Below are positions 42,972-53,153 of a stretch of 64,000 nt of DNA, one piece after another. Source of the stretch: an uncultured Eubacteriales bacterium. GTDB lineage: Bacteria > Bacillota > Clostridia > Lachnospirales > CAMVHY01. Every line of letters starts with the position of its first letter. The stretch's first letter is position 1. Location: positions 151,635 to 215,634 of the forward strand of contig CAOVHW010000001.1 of NCBI GenBank assembly GCA_948543815.1. The letters are read 5' to 3'. The position numbers were made by a program, and so were the translations under genes. Under the pieces are notes generated by a model. That model worked only from the letters and a program-made list of their open reading frames with translations. It ran no database searches and had not been told where the DNA came from.

Positions 42972-44705
42972 CTAATTTATTGAACGATTTTGTGAGCGGC
43001 AAATAGATTGATAAATTTGATTTGAATTTAATAAATCGTGATGCGAGCCGCTTCCCACAATCTCACCGTTATCAAGTACAATAATTTTGTCAGCATTTTT
43101 GATAGAACTAATTCGTTGCGCAATAATTATTTTTATTGTATCTTTTAAATCGTGGCGGAAACTCTCATAAATTTTAGCTTCAGTAGTTGAGTCAACAGCG
43201 CTCGTACTATCATCAAGTATCAAAATTTCCGGACATTTAATGATAGCGCGCGCGATACATAATCGTTGTTTTTGGCCGCCTGAAACATTTGCACCCATTT
43301 GACTTAATTGAGTTTGATATTTATCGGGGAAAGACATTATAAAATCATGAGCCTGTGCGGATTTACAAGCATTTATAATTTCATCGTGTGTCGCATTTGT
43401 TTTACCCCAACGAATATTTTCTTCAATTGTTCCCGAAAATAAAATATTTTTTTGCATAACAAATCCGACAGAATTTCTTAGTGTTTCCAAATCATAATCA
43501 TTGATATTTATATTGTTGATTAAAATTTCGCCGCTGGTAACGTTAAAAAATCTTGGAATAAGTTGAACGAGAGTTGATTTGGCTGAACTTGTTGCGCCAA
43601 TTATTGCAATAGTTTGGCCGCGTTCAGCAGTGAAATTTATATTTTTTAATGCGAATTCTTTTGCATTGATATCGTATTTGAAGCTAACGTTATGGAATTC
43701 GAGTGAATTTATATTTATTTTTTTAGTGATAGCGGAAATTTTATTAAATACGTCAGGTTTTTCATTTAAAACTTCTTTAATACGTTGAAGGGAAGCTTTT
43801 GAGCGGACAATTAATAAAAATACGAAAGAGAGAGTCATAATTGCGAAAAGAATGTTAAAAATATAAGTTATGAAGGCGACGAGCTCACCAATTTCAATTT
43901 GTCCGATAATAAATTTATTACCGCCGAGCCACCATACTGATAATGTTGTCATATTTAAAAGGAAAATCATAATAGGCATAATAAGAATAGCGAGACTAAA
44001 AGCGTTAATAGTTTTTTCCATTAATTCATCGGCAACTTTATCAAATTTATTTTGCTCGAAATCTTCACGTACAAATGATTTTATAACGCGAATATTTGTC
44101 AAATCTTCCTGAACGGTAATATTAATTTTATCAAGCATAGTTTGCATATTTAAAAATCGTGGCATTGCTTTTGTCATTACTAAATAAATTACTAATGCAA
44201 ATATTGGGATTACGGCTAAAACAATAAGTGAGAGATTAGGGTCAATTAATATAATCATTGCAAAAGTAAAAATTAAAGTTACGGGCGCACGTAAAAACAT
44301 TCTTAAAAACATCATAAATGTCATCTGTAAAGTATTTACGTCATTCGTTATCCTTGTTATTAATGATGATGATGAAAATTTATCAATATTTGTAAATGAA
44401 AAATCTTGAATGTGCTTAAAAATTTCTTTACGTAATTCAAATGCAAATCCTTGTGAGGAAATCGCTGACGAATAAATATTTGATATCCCCAGTCCCATTG
44501 CAATAAGTGCTAAAAAAATCATTAGTAATCCATAAGTTATAATGTATTTGAAATCTAAATTAGCGACTCCGATATCAATTATATTTGACATAAGAGTTGG
44601 TTGAAGCATTTCAGCAATAACGGACAGAATTATTGTTATTATGGCTATAATTAAATGCTTGAGATGATTTTTGCTATAATTCCAAAAAAAATTCATATCG
44701 CTCAC
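42972..44705 (-). CDS. ABC exporter subunit with degenerate ATPase site
   Basis: A 577-residue half-transporter, first gene of the pair. Its ATPase domain departs from consensus: Walker A is GATSSAKST (third Gly replaced), Walker B is followed by Asp (LILDDSTSAVD), and the H-loop is IAQRISSI with Gln for His. The signature VSGGQKQR is intact. This asymmetry is typical for heterodimeric exporters. Six helices precede (e.g. NFFWNYSKNHLKHLIIAI). The gap to the partner gene is 14 bases. Confidence 0.93.
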   Translation of the reverse strand: MSDMNFFWNYSKNHLKHLIIAIITIILSVIAEMLQPTLMSNIIDIGVANLDFKYIITYGLLMIFLALIAMGLGISNIYSSAISSQGFAFELRKEIFKHIQDFSFTNIDKFSSSSLITRITNDVNTLQMTFMMFLRMFLRAPVTLIFTFAMIILIDPNLSLIVLAVIPIFALVIYLVMTKAMPRFLNMQTMLDKINITVQEDLTNIRVIKSFVREDFEQNKFDKVADELMEKTINAFSLAILIMPIMIFLLNMTTLSVWWLGGNKFIIGQIEIGELVAFITYIFNILFAIMTLSFVFLLIVRSKASLQRIKEVLNEKPDVFNKISAITKKININSLEFHNVSFKYDINAKEFALKNINFTAERGQTIAIIGATSSAKSTLVQLIPRFFNVTSGEILINNININDYDLETLRNSVGFVMQKNILFSGTIEENIRWGKTNATHDEIINACKSAQAHDFIMSFPDKYQTQLSQMGANVSGGQKQRLCIARAIIKCPEILILDDSTSAVDSTTEAKIYESFRHDLKDTIKIIIAQRISSIKNADKIIVLDNGEIVGSGSHHDLLNSNQIYQSICRSQNRSIN

Positions 44706-44857
44706 TCTCTTCTATAAATATTATCGCTTATAATAACTTATTTTTTTTTGCATTGCAATTTTTTCTTGAATATTTCATTCCTATAACAAATATATTTGTT
44801 GAAAAAGTTTTAAACGTGTATTATTCTTTACATTGTGGTCATAAAAAATTTATAATT

Positions 44858-44886
44858 ATTTGCCTTTGTGTAATGTTTTATGTATA
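44858..44886 (+). promoter_or_regulatory. promoter of walRK
   Basis: TTGCCT (44858-44863), 17 bases, TATAAT (44881-44886) preceded by ATG, which adds an extended -10 TG. The gene starts 37 bases downstream. Confidence 0.65.
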
Positions 44887-44922
44887 ATGTTCGTGAATAA
44901 TTTAAAGTGAGGTTATATTTCG

Positions 44923-45609
44923 ATGAAAAAATTTCTTGTTCTTGTAGCTGATGACGAACAAAGTATTACCGATATAATTGCGTTTAACTTACAAAAAGAT
45001 AATCTTGATGTAATATGTGCATATGATGGTGAGCAGGCTTTAGAATTATTTAAGTCAAGTAGACCTGATTTAATTCTCCTCGATATTATGATGCCTAAAA
45101 TGAATGGCTTTGATGTTTGTAAAAAAATTCGTGAATTCTCTCAAGTCCCGATTATTATGCTTACTGCTTGCGCTGAGGAATCCGATAAAGTTTTAGGTTT
45201 GGAACTTGGTGCTGATGATTATGTCACAAAACCTTTTAGCGTTAATGAATTAATGGCTAGAGTAAAAGCAAACCTTAGACGTATTGAAAAAGATGTTGAA
45301 CCTAAAATTGTTGAGTATGGTGGTTTGAAAATAGATTTTAATCGCTATGAAGTTTTTCGTGGCGACAAAATTATTTTACTTACACCAAAAGAGTTTGATT
45401 TGCTAAAATTTATGGCAATGCATGCGAATAAAGTTTTTACACGTGAAGAATTATTGAGTAAAGTGTGGGGCTTTGAATATTTTGGGGACGCACGAACTGT
45501 TGACGTAACGGTTAGAAGATTACGGATGAAGATAGAGGAATTCCCAGATAATCCAGAATATATTTTAACGAGACGTGGAGTTGGCTATTACTTTTATCTT
45601 GATAAATAA
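44923..45609 (+). CDS. walR: two-component response regulator WalR (YycF)
   Basis: A 228-residue OmpR/PhoB-family regulator. The receiver domain has acidic pocket VADDEQSITDII, phosphoacceptor Asp in LILLDIMMPKMNGF (about 53) and Lys in GADDYVTKPFS. The winged helix DNA-binding domain has TPKEFDLLKFMAMHANKVF and DARTVDVTVRRLRMKIE. The sequence LGLELGADDYVTKPFSVNEL is very WalR-like. WalR controls cell-wall hydrolases. PhoP is the alternative, but the YycH-like gene downstream supports WalR. Confidence 0.88.
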   Translation: MKKFLVLVADDEQSITDIIAFNLQKDNLDVICAYDGEQALELFKSSRPDLILLDIMMPKMNGFDVCKKIREFSQVPIIMLTACAEESDKVLGLELGADDYVTKPFSVNELMARVKANLRRIEKDVEPKIVEYGGLKIDFNRYEVFRGDKIILLTPKEFDLLKFMAMHANKVFTREELLSKVWGFEYFGDARTVDVTVRRLRMKIEEFPDNPEYILTRRGVGYYFYLDK

Positions 45610-45624
45610 TTGGTGATATAAAAA

Positions 45625-47379
45625 ATGAAGAGTATAAAAATAAAACTAATGTTTCTTTACTTGACATTAGTTTTTATTGTAATGATTATTATTGGTACAT
45701 ATATTTTGTCGTCACTAAAAAATTACGAGCAAACTAAAATTAATTCTGACATTATAAATTATGCAAATTACGTTGACGAACAAATTATAAATAATCTAAA
45801 GACGCCACAAAATTTTCAGCATGGCCTTGAAAATATTTTGTATAGTGCGAAAAATGATATGCAATGTAGCATATTAAATTCGCGTGGCACAACAATTGCG
45901 TCAACTTCATTGCCATATGAAAATTTTAATAATCAATCGATAATTCAAGCAATGACGGGCGTAGAAAATTTTTCATACCTCAAAGAAAAAAATGATGGAA
46001 AGATAAAAATTTGGTATAACTATGCACGGCCGTCAGAATTTTATCCTGATTCCTATATTATATTTATAAGAGTAAATTCAGCAGATTTTTTAGATAATAT
46101 GTCAAAGATGACATTTACATTAATTCTTTCATTGCTATTAGCTTTGACATTAGCGGGCATAATTGGATTTTTATTTGCGGGAACGTTGACTGGACCAATA
46201 AGAAATTTAACAAAAAAGGCAAAGCAAATAGCTAATGGAAATTTTGAACAAAAAATAGTTATAAATAGTAATGATGAAATTGGAGAACTGACGGAAAGTT
46301 TTAATTACATGACGCAACGGTTGAATAAAGCGATGCACGAGCTTACGATGGAAAATAATAAGCTCGAAATAATTTTGCAAAATATGAATGACGGCGTAAT
46401 GTATTTTGATGCTGGTGGGAATTTAGTGCAATATAATTATGCGGCACAAAATTTATTTGATTTTCATATTGATAATTTGAATTTTGATGCGCTAGCAAAA
46501 AAATTAAATTTGAGTAACAATTTGGCGGCATATAAAAATAATATTAGGCAATCTAATGATGAATCGATTAATGTTAATCAAAAATATTTGAATACAAATT
46601 TTATTCCGTATAAAAATAAAGGTAAGCTCGAAGGAATTTTAATTGTTATTCAAGATATTACTAAGCATAGGAAATTGGACGATATGCGTAAAGAATTTGT
46701 TGCAAATGTTTCACATGAAATTCGTACGCCGCTAACAACAATAAAATCTTACACTGAAACACTTTTGAACGGTGCGATTGACGATAAAAAAACAAGTATG
46801 AACTTTTTGACAACGATAAATAATGTAACTGATACAATGTCGCTTTTGGTAAAGGATTTGTTAGAACTTTCGCGTTTCGATAACAATCAAATGAAATTAG
46901 AATTTGCAACAATAAATTTGGTTGATACGATAAATAAAAGTATAGAGCAAAATAAAATTTTAGCGATAAATAAAAATCAGCAAATTAATTTTACACAGCA
47001 TAATGAAATTTATCGCATAAGAGCTGATGCAAACAGAATTGTACAGGTCTTTTCAAATATAATTTCTAACGCGATAAAGTATAGTCCGGAGAATAAATCA
47101 ATAGATATTAATATTGAGGAAACGGCGAAATATATACGCGTTTATGTAAAAGATTATGGATATGGAATTCCGAAAGATGATTTGCACAATATCTTTGAAA
47201 GATTTTATCGCGTCGATAAAGCACGGTCGCGAATGATGGGTGGAACAGGACTCGGACTTGCTATCGCAAAAGAAATTATTCATGCGCACGATGGGAAAAT
47301 AGCGGCAAGCAGCAAATTAAATGTTGGGACAACTATGATTGTCAGATTTAAAAAAATGAGTGGCGATGGAAATGAATAA
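45625..47379 (+). CDS. walK: sensor histidine kinase WalK (YycG)
   Basis: A 584-residue membrane kinase: helix 1 (10-32), extracellular sensor domain (~33-165), helix 2 (~172-195), HAMP, PAS (~255-350), HisKA with phosphorylated His in FVANVSHEIRTPLTTIKSY, and HATPase with VFSNIISNAIKYSP, VKDYGYGIPKDD and GGTGLGLAIAKEI. This domain order is that of WalK. The start of the next gene lies within its last codons. Confidence 0.9.
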   Translation: MKSIKIKLMFLYLTLVFIVMIIIGTYILSSLKNYEQTKINSDIINYANYVDEQIINNLKTPQNFQHGLENILYSAKNDMQCSILNSRGTTIASTSLPYENFNNQSIIQAMTGVENFSYLKEKNDGKIKIWYNYARPSEFYPDSYIIFIRVNSADFLDNMSKMTFTLILSLLLALTLAGIIGFLFAGTLTGPIRNLTKKAKQIANGNFEQKIVINSNDEIGELTESFNYMTQRLNKAMHELTMENNKLEIILQNMNDGVMYFDAGGNLVQYNYAAQNLFDFHIDNLNFDALAKKLNLSNNLAAYKNNIRQSNDESINVNQKYLNTNFIPYKNKGKLEGILIVIQDITKHRKLDDMRKEFVANVSHEIRTPLTTIKSYTETLLNGAIDDKKTSMNFLTTINNVTDTMSLLVKDLLELSRFDNNQMKLEFATINLVDTINKSIEQNKILAINKNQQINFTQHNEIYRIRADANRIVQVFSNIISNAIKYSPENKSIDINIEETAKYIRVYVKDYGYGIPKDDLHNIFERFYRVDKARSRMMGGTGLGLAIAKEIIHAHDGKIAASSKLNVGTTMIVRFKKMSGDGNE

Positions 47380-48448
47380 GGTAAAGAATGTTTTAATAAT
47401 TGTGCTCGCATTTGCTGCGATAATTCAAACAAATATATTGTGGTTAGAAAAAATTTCGCGCCACGATTTTTTTTATGGCATTAAAAATTGTGAAAAAAAA
47501 GTTTTACATTCATTAGCGGAAAATTTCCGTATGATTACAAAAGTTGGCGACAATTTTTCAATTATTTATAAGCCAAATGAAGATGAAAAAAAAATTACCG
47601 ATTTTGTAATTACAAAAGTTTTAGACGAAGGAAAATTTGTTGAGAGCCGCGAATTTAATTTTGAAGATGAATTGAGCCAAGCCGTTTGTGTTTATGATTA
47701 TAGTTTTCAAATAAGTGCTGAAAATTTTTCTTATTGCTATGCAAAAAAATCTGGCAATATTTCACGTGTAAAAATGTTTGATAAAATATTTTTTTACGAC
47801 AATGGTAAAGTTGCTTTTGCCAACACAACTGAAAATAAATTTTATCAATATCGATTGAAAGATAATTATAGTTTTGAAAATTTACCTGTTTCGTCAAATC
47901 TTTACGACAAAAATTTTATGCGGCAAAATATTTCAGAGTTGGAAATAATTAATCCATATGCGGAGAATGGCGAAATTTTAATGGATACGATAGCAAAAAA
48001 GTTGGATATATTTTTTAATAATTCCGCGACAAAAAATAGTGAGAACATCAATAATATTTTTACATTTTATAATGAATCGGCTTTGGTGAAGTATTTTCCA
48101 TCAAATATTTTGGAATACACAAATTATGATACAGGCAATAAAAATTCTGATTTATTGTCAGATTATTTGACGGCAATTAATTTTATAAGTAAAGATGTTT
48201 TGATTACGAACGATTATATTTTGAAAAATTATGAAGAAAATGAAGATGAAAGTAAATTTTACTTCGATTATTTTGTTGATAATGTGCCAATTGAAATTAA
48301 AAATGATTTTACAAATTTTATATGTGTAACCGTGCGCAATAACTCAGTCGTTAAATATAAAAAGTTTGTGTTTAATTTCATTCCAACACAAAATAATTTG
48401 TCAGGTTATTTTAGCAATTATATCTTCGATGGAAATTCATTATCATAA
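47372..48448 (+). CDS. YycH-like accessory protein of WalRK
   Basis: A 358-residue protein with an N-terminal membrane anchor (VLIIVLAFAAIIQTNILWL) and a large extracellular domain of beta-rich, Asn/Phe-rich sequence. Position directly behind walK and topology match YycH/YycI, which hold WalK in check from outside the membrane. Sequence similarity to them is not obvious to me. ATG 47372 is chosen (overlaps the walK stop); 47366 or GTG 47360 are possible. yycI, yycJ and htrA do not follow. Confidence 0.6.
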   Translation: MNKVKNVLIIVLAFAAIIQTNILWLEKISRHDFFYGIKNCEKKVLHSLAENFRMITKVGDNFSIIYKPNEDEKKITDFVITKVLDEGKFVESREFNFEDELSQAVCVYDYSFQISAENFSYCYAKKSGNISRVKMFDKIFFYDNGKVAFANTTENKFYQYRLKDNYSFENLPVSSNLYDKNFMRQNISELEIINPYAENGEILMDTIAKKLDIFFNNSATKNSENINNIFTFYNESALVKYFPSNILEYTNYDTGNKNSDLLSDYLTAINFISKDVLITNDYILKNYEENEDESKFYFDYFVDNVPIEIKNDFTNFICVTVRNNSVVKYKKFVFNFIPTQNNLSGYFSNYIFDGNSLS

Positions 48449-48617
48449 TAATTTTGGTAAATTTTTTTTGATGAAATCCTATTATTCCAATTTTGATAAA
48501 TTTTATCCATAATGCCAAATTAATTATTCATTAAAATCTCTTTTTCGTGCAATAATATATTCCATAGAACCGATTTTTTTCGGTATCTATTTTATTTTTC
48601 AAGGAGGAGATTTTTTT

Positions 48618-48839
48618 ATGAATTCTAAACCTTTAGACTGGACCGCGCTTACTATTTTAATTATTGGCGCGATAAATTGGGGTTTGATCGGTTTCTTCCA
48701 ATTCGATTTAATTGCCGCTATCTTTGGTGGCGTTACTTCATGGGTTAGCAGAATCCTTTACGCTATTGTCGGCATCGCCGGTATCTATTCCCTTTGTTTA
48801 TTTAATAAAGTTGAAGAGGAAGAACTCGCTCATAGCTAA
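48618..48839 (+). CDS. DUF378 (YuzA-like) membrane protein
   Basis: A 73-residue protein with two membrane helices. The DUF378 signature is seen in LDWTALTILIIGAINWGLIG and a following FFQFDLIAAIFGG, then ILYAIVGIAGIYSL. Ribosome site AAGGAGGAGA. Monocistronic with a terminator. Function unknown. Confidence 0.9.
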   Translation: MNSKPLDWTALTILIIGAINWGLIGFFQFDLIAAIFGGVTSWVSRILYAIVGIAGIYSLCLFNKVEEEELAHS

Positions 48840-48847
48840 ATATAAAT

Positions 48848-48882
48848 AAAAAAAACTTTGCACATTCTGCAAAGTTTTTTTT
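48848..48882. terminator. bidirectional terminator
   Basis: AAAACTTTGCA-CATTC-TGCAAAGTTTT with A-run before and T-run after, between the DUF378 gene and the convergent 754-residue gene, whose stop begins at 48883-48881. Confidence 0.85.
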
Positions 48883-51145
48883 ATGTTTCAATTTGTTTAG
48901 GATTTTGCGGAATCATTTGTGGGATTTTAGATAATAAATTTGAAGACGATGTGGACCTTGGCATCGGTAAACTTTCTGATAAAGTTTTAGTATTATTTAA
49001 ACTTGTATTTCTTCTTTTTGATTTAGTTGGAACTAAATTAGATGAAGATGAATTTATATTTTTTGTAACGGGAAAATTTAATTCTGGAAAAAGTAAATCA
49101 GAAAATGATTGTCTTATTTTTTTATTTTTTGTTCCAATCGGAATATTTTGTTCAAATTTTGAAATTGTTTCTGGATTAGATAAATAACATTGTAAATCAT
49201 CATGTGAATTTGTTAGTTTATAAAAATTTTCTTCACGTCTTGAATATTCTAATATTAATTCTTGTGTTGAAATTTCTAGTTCTGCAAAACTTATTTCATA
49301 ATTATCAAAAAACGCCAAAGAAATTTTAGTTAAATTTGCTATTTCAATAATTTGTTGTTCGTACTTTTTTATAGAGTATAAAAATATTAAGGCTTGTAAG
49401 TTTACAGGTAAATCGTTAAATTTTAAATTTGATATTAAATTTTTTTCTATAGATAAAACATTTGATTTAATACGATCATTTAGAACACTATGGCAAGATT
49501 TATCAGGTTCTAATATATGTAAAAAAAACTCGGGCTCTTTAATTGCTATTAAAATTAAAATTTTTGTTGTGGGATTTAAAGATGAAAATTTTATTTCTTC
49601 ATGATTTTCTGTTTGTATAATTGTTTCAGCATTTATAAAAAAATTTTCTTGTGAATTATGTAAAGAACGTTTTAATAAAATTATAAAAGAAAAAGCTTGC
49701 ATTTCATAGGAAAGTTGTTCATAGTTATTTTTATTTTCATTTTTATGAAATACAAAAAATTTTTCTTCGGAATTTAATGAAGCTAATTGGAGATTGTCAA
49801 AATTTTCGTTCATTAATATATCTGGAATTAAAATCTCTTTATTTTTAAGATTTAATGATTTAATACTACGAATTGCATCAGCAGGATATTTTTTACTAAA
49901 AAAGTCTATTAATTCATTAATACGATTAAATTTATCTAAAATAATAATCATTTCATTTTTATTATCATTGTTTGTATTTTCGAGAGAATTATAAAAATAT
50001 TCTTTTAAATCTTGTGGAAATTCTTCTATATATTCAGCAATAAAAGTAAAAGCTTTATATTCATTAAAAATTAAATCAAATAAAGAAATTTTTTCTTTAT
50101 AAGATAAATAATTTTCAGCAAAAAATGATTTAAATATTTGAAGAGTAATATTTACAAATGATTTTCTTTTGTCATTAAAACAATGATAGAAAATTTTTTT
50201 TTGATTTGGAGTAAGATGAGAAAAAATTATTTCACGTAATTTATTTATTTGTGGTTTATTATCCCAGTATTTTAGAAAAAATATTAAGAAAAAATCATTT
50301 TTTGAATTTTGAATTATATTTTTAGTTTCTTCGCTAATTAATATTTCAAAGATAATTGATTTATCTTCATTAGAAATTTTTCCCCAAGATTTAAAGAAAC
50401 TTTGCCAAATTCTATGTGCTTCAACAGAATCATCATTAAAATATGGATGATATTTTGCTCCAACTTCAAAAATTATTCTAAATAAATTTTTTTTTATTGC
50501 AATCGTTGGTAAACAAAAAAAATAATCTTGAAAAGAAAATTTTTCTACAAGGTTAAAATAAAAATTTTGTACTTCTTTTGATTCATTTATTTTTGATAAT
50601 GCATAAAAAAAATTTTTTCGAAAATCACCGATATTGATTATTTTTTTTCTACCATTACTAAAAAAATTTTGTTCAAAATCAACATTTCCATCAAACATTT
50701 TAAATAATTGTTGAGAAGAAAATTCGTTTAAAAGATAAATGATTTGATTTTCCTCAAATAATATTAAATATGCAAGTTTTGAATCATGAGATAATTTATT
50801 TCCAATTAGCGGTGATTTTTTCCAAAAATACAAATAATTTTTCAAAACGCCAAATACTTTTCGGGAATTATTTATGCCTAAATTTTTTAACATTTTACAA
50901 ATAAAGTCTACATCATTTTTTTTAAAATAATTTTTAATAATGTTTAAAATTATATCAGAAATTTTTTCGTCAAGGGATTTTGAAAAATTTTCTTCGCTAA
51001 GTGAACTTATTGTTGAAGATAATGGCATCAAATATGTGTTTAAATCTTCGTCAGAAATTTTTTCTTCAGAATTTATTTTTTGTGCAATCATATCCCAAAA
51101 TTTTTTTAGTGTATCAATTACTTGATTTGTTGAACTTTGTAACAC
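48881..51145 (-). CDS. 754-aa helical protein with Ser-rich basic tail, unknown
   Basis: I do not recognise this protein. It is almost entirely helical, with alternating Leu/Ile/Phe and Asn/Lys/Glu (for example IISDIILNIIKNYFKK-like and FNLVEKFSFQDYFF segments), which suggests a HEAT-like solenoid. Residues ~675-754 change to a disordered, Ser/Asn/Pro/Lys-rich tail (NINSSSSNLVPTKSKRRNTS). No signal peptide or membrane helix. GTG start with AAGGGTG upstream. Base use is even more AT-rich than in the neighbours. It lies alone between DUF378 and pepT. Confidence 0.72.
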   Translation of the reverse strand: MLQSSTNQVIDTLKKFWDMIAQKINSEEKISDEDLNTYLMPLSSTISSLSEENFSKSLDEKISDIILNIIKNYFKKNDVDFICKMLKNLGINNSRKVFGVLKNYLYFWKKSPLIGNKLSHDSKLAYLILFEENQIIYLLNEFSSQQLFKMFDGNVDFEQNFFSNGRKKIINIGDFRKNFFYALSKINESKEVQNFYFNLVEKFSFQDYFFCLPTIAIKKNLFRIIFEVGAKYHPYFNDDSVEAHRIWQSFFKSWGKISNEDKSIIFEILISEETKNIIQNSKNDFFLIFFLKYWDNKPQINKLREIIFSHLTPNQKKIFYHCFNDKRKSFVNITLQIFKSFFAENYLSYKEKISLFDLIFNEYKAFTFIAEYIEEFPQDLKEYFYNSLENTNNDNKNEMIIILDKFNRINELIDFFSKKYPADAIRSIKSLNLKNKEILIPDILMNENFDNLQLASLNSEEKFFVFHKNENKNNYEQLSYEMQAFSFIILLKRSLHNSQENFFINAETIIQTENHEEIKFSSLNPTTKILILIAIKEPEFFLHILEPDKSCHSVLNDRIKSNVLSIEKNLISNLKFNDLPVNLQALIFLYSIKKYEQQIIEIANLTKISLAFFDNYEISFAELEISTQELILEYSRREENFYKLTNSHDDLQCYLSNPETISKFEQNIPIGTKNKKIRQSFSDLLFPELNFPVTKNINSSSSNLVPTKSKRRNTSLNNTKTLSESLPMPRSTSSSNLLSKIPQMIPQNPKQIET

Positions 51146-51222
51146 ATCTCAACACCCTTTAAGAAATTTTACACATATTTTATTTCAGTATAAATATTTT
51201 TGTCAAATTATCGTGAAAATTT

Positions 51223-52419
51223 TTACAATCTCGCAATATTTACAATTACCTCAACGGCTTTTTTAATTGAATTAATTGGGATAAATTCATAAGGACCGTG
51301 GAAATTGTGGCCGCCGGCAAAAATATTTGGACACGGTAAATTTTTAAATGATAAATTTGCGCCATCAGTTCCGCCGCGAATTGGCGTTTCAATTGGATTT
51401 ATGCCGGATTTTTCAAAAGCTTTACGTGCGATGGAAATTATTTTTTTGTCAATTTTTTTACGCATATTCAAATATTGATTTTTTATTTGTAAATCGATTT
51501 GGCAGTTAAAATTTTTACCGGCATTTGCAACTAATTTCTCAATAAATTTTTTACGTTCATCAAATTTTTTTTCATCAAAATCCCGAATTATATACTCAAC
51601 TACAGTTTTTTCGACTGCACCCGAAAAATTATGCAAATGATAAAATCCGGCGTAGCCATCAGTTTTTTCAGGCGTTTCATTTTGTGGAAACTCATTGATA
51701 ATTTTATTTGCGATTAAAATCGAATTTCTCATTACATTTTTTGCGTCGCCGGGATGAACACTTTTGCCGTGAATAATTATTTTTGCGGATGCCGCATTAA
51801 AATTTTCGTATTGAAGTTCGCCAATTTGTCCGCCATCAATTGTAAAAGCAAAGTTGCAATCAAATTTTTCAACGTCAAATTTTTCACAACCATGTCCAAT
51901 TTCCTCGTCAGGAGTAAACGCAATTTTTATCGGTCCATGTTTAATTTCATCGTGCTTAATCAAATATTCCATAGCCGTCATAATTTCAGCAATGCCAGCT
52001 TTATCATCAGCGCCGAGTAAAGTTCGTCCGTCAGTGACAATTAAATCTTCACCAACATAATTTTTTAATGCAGGAAATTCTGAAGGTGAAAGAATTTTTT
52101 CATTGCCCAGCAAAATATCTTTACCATCATAATTTTTTACGATACGTGGCGAAATATTTTTACCTGAAAAGTCTGGACTTGTATCCATATGTGCGATGAA
52201 ACCAATTTTATTTTCGTAATCAGAATTTTCTTCGAGCAATGCTGTAACGTAACCGTTTTCATCAAGCTCAACATTTTTCAAACCAATTTCTTTACATTCA
52301 TCTACCAAAATTTTTGCGAATTCTAATTGAGATTTAGTTGAGGGAAAAGAATCTGAATCAGGAGAAGATTGAGTATCAAAAGTTATATATTTTAAAAATC
52401 TATCAACTGCATTTTGCAT
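51223..52419 (-). CDS. pepT: peptidase T (tripeptide aminopeptidase)
   Basis: A 398-residue M20 metallopeptidase. Seen: FDTQSSPDSDSFPST, zinc ligands in GFIAHMDTSPDFSGKN and LLGADDKAGIAEIMTAMEYL, catalytic Glu in FTPDEEIGHGCEKFDVEKFD, and PIRGGTDGANLSFKNLPCPN with AGGHNFHG. ATG 52419 has AAAAGAGGAA upstream; the frame starts 6 codons earlier inside the sigF stop. It shares the direction of the spoIIA operon, 15 bases behind sigF, where spoVA would be common. Confidence 0.95.
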   Translation of the reverse strand: MQNAVDRFLKYITFDTQSSPDSDSFPSTKSQLEFAKILVDECKEIGLKNVELDENGYVTALLEENSDYENKIGFIAHMDTSPDFSGKNISPRIVKNYDGKDILLGNEKILSPSEFPALKNYVGEDLIVTDGRTLLGADDKAGIAEIMTAMEYLIKHDEIKHGPIKIAFTPDEEIGHGCEKFDVEKFDCNFAFTIDGGQIGELQYENFNAASAKIIIHGKSVHPGDAKNVMRNSILIANKIINEFPQNETPEKTDGYAGFYHLHNFSGAVEKTVVEYIIRDFDEKKFDERKKFIEKLVANAGKNFNCQIDLQIKNQYLNMRKKIDKKIISIARKAFEKSGINPIETPIRGGTDGANLSFKNLPCPNIFAGGHNFHGPYEFIPINSIKKAVEVIVNIARL

Positions 52420-52433
52420 ATTAATTCCTCTTT

Positions 52434-53141
52434 TCATAAATTTTTTTTCATCTTTAGTAATATTTTTTTTTCGAGACGTGAAACTTGTACTTGTGAGATA
52501 TTTAATTTCTTAGCTATTTGTGATTGAGTTTGGTCATAAAAATAACGCTGTAAAATAATTTCCTTCTCAGCGTCCTCTAATTTATTTATTATATCATTTA
52601 CCGTTATTTGGTCAATTATTCTTGAATGTTCATCATATTTAATTTTATCAATTAGATATGTTGTATTCCCATCAGGTTGCCTAATTGTCTTATAAATTGA
52701 CTCAACATTTTTATTTGAATCCATTGCGATTAATAATTCCTCATACGAAATTTTTAACTCATCTGCTAAATCATTTAGTGTAGGGAAATTACCAGTACGT
52801 TTAAAAAAATTTTCCTGTACGTATTTAATTTTTTTTGAAATTTCTTTAATAGGTCGTGAAATTTTAATTAATCCATCATCACGTAAAAATCGTTTAATTT
52901 CACCCATAATCATTGGGACGGCATAAGTTGAAAATTTCACACCATAGTTATTATTAAATTTATCGATACATTTAAGGAGACCGATAGCACCAATTTGAAA
53001 TAAGTCATCTAATTCATAGCCACGATTACTAAATTTTTTTACGATACTCCAGATTAACCCGGTATTCTCACGAATTAATTTTTCTTTAGCAGATTTATCA
53101 CCATTTTGTGCGCGTACAATTAATTTTTTTGTTTCCTCCAT
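52434..53141 (-). CDS. sigF: RNA polymerase sporulation sigma factor F
   Basis: A 235-residue SigF, the first forespore-specific sigma factor. Region 2: ENTGLIWSIVKKFSNRGYE, DDLFQIGAIGLLKCIDKF, FSTYAVPMIMGEIKRFLRDD. Region 4: TQSQIAKKLNISQVQVSRLEK. The ATG at 53141 has AGGTGATT upstream; the GTG at 53150 is inside that site. It is the third gene of the spoIIAA-spoIIAB-sigF operon. Confidence 0.96.
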   Translation of the reverse strand: MEETKKLIVRAQNGDKSAKEKLIRENTGLIWSIVKKFSNRGYELDDLFQIGAIGLLKCIDKFNNNYGVKFSTYAVPMIMGEIKRFLRDDGLIKISRPIKEISKKIKYVQENFFKRTGNFPTLNDLADELKISYEELLIAMDSNKNVESIYKTIRQPDGNTTYLIDKIKYDEHSRIIDQITVNDIINKLEDAEKEIILQRYFYDQTQSQIAKKLNISQVQVSRLEKKILLKMKKNL

Positions 53142-53153
53142 GCAAATCACCTG

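Noticed and set aside
42972..44705. Altered Walker A, Walker B and H-loop as signs of a dead gene
   Set aside because: A degenerate site in one subunit is normal for heterodimeric ABC exporters; the partner subunit has the consensus site.
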